DNA from: Dolosigranulum pigrum ATCC 51524
Lineage (GTDB): Bacteria; Bacillota; Bacilli; Lactobacillales; Carnobacteriaceae_A
Assembly (NCBI RefSeq): GCF_000245815.1
Contig: NZ_JH601103.1
Location: 1,327,438-1,391,437 of the forward strand
Reading direction: 5' to 3'
Length of the DNA: 64,000 nucleotides
A model generated the notes under the pieces. The model made no database searches. It was not told the DNA's origin and saw only the letters and a list, made by a program, of their open reading frames with translations. The translations under genes were made by a program, and so were the position numbers. This document shows, in pieces, positions 59,228-64,000 of this stretch; position 1 is the stretch's first letter; every line of letters starts with the position of its first letter.

Positions 59228-59872
59228 TTACATAGAGTCGACAATATCATATACTTTGCGAACACATTCCTCGTGATCATGATCTCGAGCCGGACATTGG
59301 TAGCGTCCGAAGAAGATCAGCCAATGATGTGCTTGACTCCATAAGTCTTCTGGCAGTTTTTCCATTAAGCAATTTTCAACTTGACGAATACTAGCATCTT
59401 CCGGTGCAATATTGAACTTTTTACTAATTCGATTGACATGCGTATCGACTGCGATCGCTGGTTCATCGAAAGCCACACTCATTACTACATTAGCTGTCTT
59501 ACGTCCGACACCGGCTAACGATTGCAATTCCTTACGGGTCTGTGGAACTTCGCCTCCGAAGCGCTCAACAATATCGGTCGCACAACTTTTAATAAATTTT
59601 GCTTTATTCCGGTAAAGACCAATTGTTTTAATTTTTTCCATAATATCTTCTCGGTCAGCCTGCATTAAAGCTTCCGGTGTAGGGTATGCTTCGAATAAAC
59701 CCGGTGTGACTTTATTCACCCCGACATCGGTTGTTTGTGCACTTAAGATAACCGCAATTAACAATTGAAATGGACTATCATGATTTAGTTCAGCCTTCGC
59801 TTCTGGGAATAACTGTCCCATCGCTTGAATGACTTTCGTTGCTTCTTCGCTGGTCAGTAAATTGTCTGTCAT
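59228..59872 (-). CDS. nth: Endonuclease III, with incomplete Fe-S cysteine set
   Basis: A 214-residue DNA glycosylase/AP lyase for oxidised pyrimidines. The helix-hairpin-helix LAGVGRKTANVV carries the catalytic Lys and AVDTHVNRI the catalytic Asp. The usual 4Fe-4S loop C-x6-C-x2-C-x5-C reads CPARDHDHEECVRKVYD here: the first and third Cys are present, the second is His and the fourth is Asp. A normal cluster therefore seems impossible. Start ATG 59872 with GGGGAG at 6 bases, one base after the dnaD stop; the frame extends to 59890. Operon order asnS-dnaD-nth is conserved in Firmicutes. Confidence 0.94.
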   Translation of the reverse strand: MTDNLLTSEEATKVIQAMGQLFPEAKAELNHDSPFQLLIAVILSAQTTDVGVNKVTPGLFEAYPTPEALMQADREDIMEKIKTIGLYRNKAKFIKSCATDIVERFGGEVPQTRKELQSLAGVGRKTANVVMSVAFDEPAIAVDTHVNRISKKFNIAPEDASIRQVENCLMEKLPEDLWSQAHHWLIFFGRYQCPARDHDHEECVRKVYDIVDSM

Positions 59873-59873
59873 C

Positions 59874-60605
59874 TTATTCTCCCCTCTCACCTGGTCTCAC
59901 ATCGCGTAACCAATCATGCAACGGTACATCTTTCATCGGTTTCTTTCGTTGCGCCTGACTTCGCTCCAACTGATCACTCTTTGTCTGACGAAACTTCTTC
60001 GATTCTTCCAGTACTTGTGCTTTCGTCGTAATATTTTTCTTCTCCCAGCTGAGCAAAATTCGGTCAATATATTTTAAACTGTACACTTGATTCAATACGG
60101 CTTCTTTTAAAGCCATCTGAATCAATTCTGGTGCATAATGATCATCATCTAGCCACATATTAAGGGTGTCTAGCTCAATTGGTGATAGCGACCGCCCGAA
60201 TTCCTGTTCGAACAATGTATAAAGATCCTGCAATTTAAAAGTTTCTTCTTTTTCCGCTGCTTGCTTCTGTTGCTGTTGCAAGCAATGCCATAGTTTTTCA
60301 TATAAGACATCAAAGTTCAAACGATCCTCAGATTTCCCTGCACTATTCTGGATTGTATGAATTGTCAGCACTTGCTTATTAATTAAGGACTGTATCGCTT
60401 CAAATAATTCATCACGACTACAGTTCATCTGCTGGGCAATCGTCTGAAAACTAGGAAAACCTTCCTGTTGATTGGCAGCTTGTAGTTGCAATAAGACAAC
60501 CAACTCTCGTTCATTCAAGCCAATCTGACGGTAATATTTTAATAAAACATTGGGAATGGTTAACTGTCCTTGGTGCAACCAATCTTGCATCATAGCCCAA
60601 GTCAT
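59874..60605 (-). CDS. dnaD: DNA replication protein DnaD
   Basis: A 243-residue primosomal protein acting with DnaA, DnaB and DnaI at replication initiation. The N-terminal winged-helix DDBH1 domain (residues about 1-110, IGLNERELVVLLQLQAANQ) and the DDBH2 domain (about 125-200, LYTLFEQEFGRSLSPIELDTL, then VYSLKYIDRILLSWEKKNI) are both present; the latter carries the YxxxILxxW motif. A basic tail follows. It lies between asnS and nth. Confidence 0.94.
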   Translation of the reverse strand: MTWAMMQDWLHQGQLTIPNVLLKYYRQIGLNERELVVLLQLQAANQQEGFPSFQTIAQQMNCSRDELFEAIQSLINKQVLTIHTIQNSAGKSEDRLNFDVLYEKLWHCLQQQQKQAAEKEETFKLQDLYTLFEQEFGRSLSPIELDTLNMWLDDDHYAPELIQMALKEAVLNQVYSLKYIDRILLSWEKKNITTKAQVLEESKKFRQTKSDQLERSQAQRKKPMKDVPLHDWLRDVRPGERGE

Positions 60606-60629
60606 ATGCGATCAATCTCCTTTCAATAT

Positions 60630-60657
60630 AAAAACTGCTGAAAGAACAGCAGTTTTT
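60630..60657 (-). terminator. Terminator of asnS
   Basis: AAAAACTGCTG (60630-60640) pairs perfectly with CAGCAGTTTTT (60647-60657) around a 6-base loop. On the minus strand the T-rich arm is last. It lies between asnS and dnaD, so dnaD-nth may depend on readthrough or another promoter. Confidence 0.8.
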
Positions 60658-60683
60658 GATATTGTTCATGTATCATCTTCACT

Positions 60684-61979
60684 TTATGGGTAGATTCGGT
60701 TCAGTAAACGAGGGAACGGAATGGCTTCACGAATATGTTCAGTTCCAGCAAGCCAAGTAACCGTACGCTCTAAGCCTAAGCCAAATCCAGAGTGCGGAAC
60801 AGATCCGTATCGACGTAAATCCAAGTACCATTCGTATTCTTCAGTTCCTAAGCCGAAGTTCTCAATGCCTTTCAATAATTTTTCATAATCATCTTCACGT
60901 TGCGATCCACCAATGATTTCTCCATATCCTTCTGGCGCAATCATATCTGCACATATAACCACATCTTCACGTTCAGGGTGTTGCTTCATATAGAAGGCTT
61001 TAATAGCTTTTGGATAATTGGTAATGAAGATCGGTGTTTCGTACTGTTCAGCTAAGAAGGTCTCTTCCGGCGAACCGAAGTCAACGCCCCACTCAACATC
61101 GAAATCGTTATCTTGTAAGATTTCAATAGCTTCATCGTAGCTAATACGTGGATAAGGTAATTGGGTATATTTTTTCAACTGTTCTTTATCTCGGTCCAAG
61201 ACATCAAGAGCATAGTCGCAGTTATCCAGCACCGATTGAACTAAGTGTGCCACGTAGCGTTCTTGAATATCTAACGACTCATCATGTTCAACAAACGCCA
61301 TCTCTGGTTCAATCATCCAGAATTCAATCAAGTGACGGCGAGTTTTTGATTTTTCAGCACGGAAGGTTGGCCCAAATGTATAGATTTTTCCTAATGCCAT
61401 CGCACCTGCTTCACCGTACAACTGACCGGTCTGCGCTAAGTACGCATCCTCATCGAAGTATTCGGTATGGAATAAATCAGTCGTATTCTCCCCTGCATTC
61501 CCCACTAGAATCGGTGAATCCATCTGTATGAATCCTTCACGTTGATAAAATTCATGTGTTGCTCGGATGATTTCATTACGGATTAACATAATCGCATGTT
61601 GTTTAGACGAACGTAACCATAAGTGGCGGTGATCCATTAAGAAATCTGTCCCATGATCTTTTGGTGTAATCGGGTAATCATCGGATTCGCCAACAACTTC
61701 GATAGCTTCGACTTGAATTTCATAGCCAAACTTAGAACGAGCATCTTCCGAAATTTCACCCGTTACCCAAATCGCTGTCTCTTGATTCAAGCTCGTCGCA
61801 AGATCGAATAACTCCTCTGAAACCTTACTTTTTACAATAACCGCTTGGAAAAAGGCTGAGCCATCGCGCAAACTTAAGAACGCAATTTTCCCACTTGAGC
61901 GCTTATTGGCAACCCAAGCACCTATTTTAACTTTTTCACCTACATAATCTGCTGCATTAATAATTCGAATATTTTTCAC
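60684..61979 (-). CDS. asnS: Asparaginyl-tRNA synthetase
   Basis: A 431-residue class IIb aminoacyl-tRNA synthetase. The N-terminal OB-fold anticodon-binding domain (VKIGAWVANKRSSGKIAFLSLRDGSAFFQAV) precedes the catalytic core with motif 2 FRAEKSKTRRHLIEFWMIEPE and motif 3 GFGLGLERTVTW. AsnRS rather than AspRS is indicated by the length and by the ypmB/dnaD neighbours. It starts with GTG 61979, AAAGGAG at 7 bases. Confidence 0.95.
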   Translation of the reverse strand: MKNIRIINAADYVGEKVKIGAWVANKRSSGKIAFLSLRDGSAFFQAVIVKSKVSEELFDLATSLNQETAIWVTGEISEDARSKFGYEIQVEAIEVVGESDDYPITPKDHGTDFLMDHRHLWLRSSKQHAIMLIRNEIIRATHEFYQREGFIQMDSPILVGNAGENTTDLFHTEYFDEDAYLAQTGQLYGEAGAMALGKIYTFGPTFRAEKSKTRRHLIEFWMIEPEMAFVEHDESLDIQERYVAHLVQSVLDNCDYALDVLDRDKEQLKKYTQLPYPRISYDEAIEILQDNDFDVEWGVDFGSPEETFLAEQYETPIFITNYPKAIKAFYMKQHPEREDVVICADMIAPEGYGEIIGGSQREDDYEKLLKGIENFGLGTEEYEWYLDLRRYGSVPHSGFGLGLERTVTWLAGTEHIREAIPFPRLLNRIYP

Positions 61980-62001
61980 TCGTAAGCTCCTTTACTGTTC
62001 A

Positions 62002-62481
62002 TTATAATCCATCAATTGTTCTTAGCCAAGCACCGGTTTCCAGTGAGGCGATATAATAGCCTAATGAGCCATTACTTTTTTTGTAAGTGACTTCCCAGAT
62101 AGGAATATTTTTTTCAATAATCCCCATTCGATAATTCAAAATTTGGGCTGGTGCAATATCTTCTATCATCTGTGCGGTGATTGCTTCTTGAGAGACGGTC
62201 TCTGCTTGATCTAATACCATAATAGCCCCATCACTCTGTCTAATGAGCACAATAATAGACGCTTGATCGCCATTCTGACCGGTCACCGTCAGATAAGATC
62301 CTTCTGAGTCGGAGTACCAGTAGAAGTCCTCTTGTTCAACTAAATTAGCGTGTTTACGGGCAAAATTAGTCGCTTCTACCTTGGCATGGTAGTACGGGCC
62401 GGCTGCATTATTAAACATCAAAATCATAAAAATAATGATCGCTGTTAGCACAAAATTTATCCCAATTAATAGTTTTTTCAC
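62002..62481 (-). CDS. ypmB: YpmB/TseB-like membrane-anchored protein
   Basis: A 159-residue protein with one N-terminal transmembrane helix (INFVLTAIIIFMILMFN), then two PepSY-like repeats outside the membrane (KVEATNFARKHANLVEQEDFYWY..; WEVTYKKSNGSLGYYIASLETGAWL). This and its place between dinG and asnS identify the DUF5590/YpmB family, of which Bacillus TseB modulates a PBP in cell elongation. Its own extended -10 (TGGTATAAT) lies at 62529-62521. Confidence 0.88.
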   Translation of the reverse strand: MKKLLIGINFVLTAIIIFMILMFNNAAGPYYHAKVEATNFARKHANLVEQEDFYWYSDSEGSYLTVTGQNGDQASIIVLIRQSDGAIMVLDQAETVSQEAITAQMIEDIAPAQILNYRMGIIEKNIPIWEVTYKKSNGSLGYYIASLETGAWLRTIDGL

Positions 62482-62520
62482 TGCACAACCTCCCTACCAA
62501 TACATTACAATCGCGACTTG

Positions 62521-62529
62521 ATTATACCA
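62521..62529 (-). promoter_or_regulatory. Extended -10 promoter of ypmB-asnS
   Basis: TGGTATAAT on the minus strand, 40 bases before ypmB, in the 71-base gap after dinG. Confidence 0.6.
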
Positions 62530-62552
62530 AAAAACAAGCCTAAAATAAATGG

Positions 62553-64000
62553 TTAACAATCATTCGCTGACAAAAACTCATTCACCCAGCTACTAATATC
62601 CGTCATGGGAATAGATTGATAATGCTTCCCATTCGGTAATGACTCTTGGAATAATTTGCTATAATTCGCTTCTTTAAAGCGGTCATCTAAAATGATAAAG
62701 ACTCCTTTATCAGCCTCGGACCGAATCAACCGACCGAAAGCTTGCTTGGTCTTCACAATAGCTCGTGGCAAAATATCTTCCATAAAAATATTTTGACCTG
62801 CTTGCTTGAGACGCTCGTGCTCTTGTTGTACGAGTGGCATATCCGGTGAATCGAAGGGCAAGCGTGTTAAGATGATTACTTCTAACTGATCTCCCGGCAA
62901 ATCAATCCCTTCAAAAAAACTATCTGCTCCTAATAATATCGCTTGATCAGATTGCTTGAATCGCTTGAGTACTTTAGCTTGCGATCCCGAAATATTTTGA
63001 GCTAATAGTCGATAGTGATCGGCTATATCTCTGCTCATCAATTGTTCATAGACCGACTGCAACAAGTCTAGTGAATGAAATAATATTAAGGTTTTTCGGT
63101 TTAACTGCTTAGTTACTGTACAAATACAATCACTGATATACCGTGCTAAGTATTTATGCGATAATTTCTTAATCGGCTTAATATCAGACGGTACAATTAT
63201 CTGAGCTTGTGTCTGGAACTGGTACGGACTGGACAGCTCAACGTATGGCAATTCATCAAGGCCTAATTGTTGCTTAAAAAATTGAACAGAATGATTAACT
63301 GACAACGTACTACTTATATATAACACATGATTAACTGCTTGAAGTCGTTGCAATATTTCTTGTTGACGTTTACGACTGAACGTTTTGAGCTGTAGAGTTG
63401 GTTCAGGCGCATCACTATAAAAAGAAACCCAACTCATTTGGTGCTCTTTTATTTGTTGAAAAATCAACTCAAAAGTGTCACCCAAATGGCTTAATGCCCG
63501 CTTAGCTACCCGTAAGTCAGCTAGGATATAGTGGTCTGTCATTTGTAATGACGATTGGTTATGCGCTATTTGATCGATATGATCTAGATAATAATGAAGT
63601 GCCTGAATCAGCTTCAAGACCCGACGAGATTGAGAGAATAGTTGACTAGATAAATCCGCTCGATCAATTGCAACCTCTTGCCAGCCAAGATCAGATCCAT
63701 CACTTGTAGGTAAGTAAACATGAAATTCGCTCATTAAATGATGCCATTCCTCTGTCAATAATGCTTTATACGACTGAATAGTCTCAAGCAAATAAGGGGG
63801 AATCAATCCATCGTCCACTAACTGGGCTAAGCCCTGAAGCACACTCCCCTCTGATGTCACATGTCCCAATTCCTTCATCAATCCATTAAAATCTTTCTTT
63901 GAAACTTGCGCAGTCGAAACCTGTCGCACTGCTTGCAACAAATGATGCGCCTCATCAAAGATAATACGTTCTGCTGATTGAAAAAGTGGAAAATCATCTA
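62553..64000 (-). CDS. dinG: DinG-family DNA helicase, N-terminus beyond the window
   Basis: The frame stays open to the window edge, so only the C-terminal 480 or so residues are present. The DEAHH box (in IIFDEAHHLLQAV, near 63955) is helicase motif II. Motif V/VI-like stretches are AILLGADSFFEGIDLPGDQL and IVKTKQAFGRLIRSEADKGV, typical of the XPD/DinG superfamily 2 C-terminal domain. In Lactobacillales DinG often carries an N-terminal exonuclease domain; that part is not visible. No Fe-S cysteines are evident in the visible part. It precedes ypmB-asnS, as in Bacillus. Confidence 0.92.
   Translation of the reverse strand, partial: DDFPLFQSAERIIFDEAHHLLQAVRQVSTAQVSKKDFNGLMKELGHVTSEGSVLQGLAQLVDDGLIPPYLLETIQSYKALLTEEWHHLMSEFHVYLPTSDGSDLGWQEVAIDRADLSSQLFSQSRRVLKLIQALHYYLDHIDQIAHNQSSLQMTDHYILADLRVAKRALSHLGDTFELIFQQIKEHQMSWVSFYSDAPEPTLQLKTFSRKRQQEILQRLQAVNHVLYISSTLSVNHSVQFFKQQLGLDELPYVELSSPYQFQTQAQIIVPSDIKPIKKLSHKYLARYISDCICTVTKQLNRKTLILFHSLDLLQSVYEQLMSRDIADHYRLLAQNISGSQAKVLKRFKQSDQAILLGADSFFEGIDLPGDQLEVIILTRLPFDSPDMPLVQQEHERLKQAGQNIFMEDILPRAIVKTKQAFGRLIRSEADKGVFIILDDRFKEANYSKLFQESLPNGKHYQSIPMTDISSWVNEFLSANDC

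Noticed and set aside
1..64000. CRISPR arrays, tRNA or rRNA genes, prophage modules
   Set aside because: No spaced direct repeats, no tRNA-like cloverleaf with CCA-type ends and no phage structural or integrase genes were seen.

Overview
The window looks like a chromosomal segment of a low-GC Gram-positive bacterium of the order Lactobacillales. The evidence is the polA-mutM-coaE-nrdR-dnaB-dnaI and dinG-ypmB-asnS-dnaD-nth gene orders, the divergent ccpA/pepQ pair, a 6S RNA gene next to rarA, RNase J2, DnaD/DnaI-type replication proteins, strong AGGAGG-like ribosome binding sites and many short intrinsic terminators. I cannot fix the genus; Aerococcaceae or Carnobacteriaceae are guesses. No tRNA, rRNA, CRISPR array, prophage or intact transposase was seen.

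Layout. 1-9.5 kb: 3' end of galE, a small membrane protein, a YihY-family membrane protein, methionine aminopeptidase, a heterodimeric ABC exporter pair, a small anchored protein, and the branched-chain amino acid carrier brnQ behind what looks like a leader-peptide attenuator. 9.5-16.5 kb: the replication/repair operon polA-mutM-coaE-nrdR-dnaB-dnaI. 16.6-22.3 kb: a patchy accessory region with a truncated response-regulator copy, repeated hairpins, a lactococcin-972-type immunity ABC transporter (17.4-20.1 kb), a TPR protein, an orphan antitoxin with the stub of its toxin, and two frameshifted genes. 22.3-29.7 kb: a two-component system (ComP/ComA-like kinase and LuxR-type regulator) embedded in duplicated and partly decayed BcrAB/LanFEG-like ABC transporter genes, with two small paralogous membrane proteins and a coiled-coil protein. 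29.8-53.3 kb: mostly housekeeping (cls, rnjB, birA, rarA, 6S RNA, usp, pepF, trhO, a RelBE-type pair, a class A PBP, an oppA remnant, ccpA, pepQ, ytxH/ytxG, mscS, a CNNM/CorC protein, a CPBP protease, a YeiH exporter, a PLD-like protein). 53.4-59.0 kb: the threonine operon hom-asd-lysC-thrC-thrB. 59.2-64 kb: dinG-ypmB-asnS-dnaD-nth, with dinG running off the window.

The most interesting structure is in 22.3-29.7 kb. Five sites, all read on the minus strand, share a 19-bp box close to ATTGCCTAATTTACTCATG. Each is followed by exactly 20 bp and then a -10-like hexamer (TAAAAT, TAGAAT or TAAACT). They precede the coiled-coil gene, both small membrane-protein genes, the transporter ATPase gene, and the relic of a second ATPase gene. 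This fits a response-regulator activation site replacing the -35 element, and suggests a compact cell-envelope or peptide-stress regulon run by the embedded two-component system. That link is inference; the repeats and fixed spacing are seen directly.

The second notable structure is upstream of brnQ: a 12-codon ORF, MQTQTKAIVIII, with an SD sequence, followed by mutually exclusive pairing segments and a terminator hairpin. This is the architecture of classical ribosome-mediated attenuation, with Ile/Val codons as the sensor for a branched-chain amino acid transporter.
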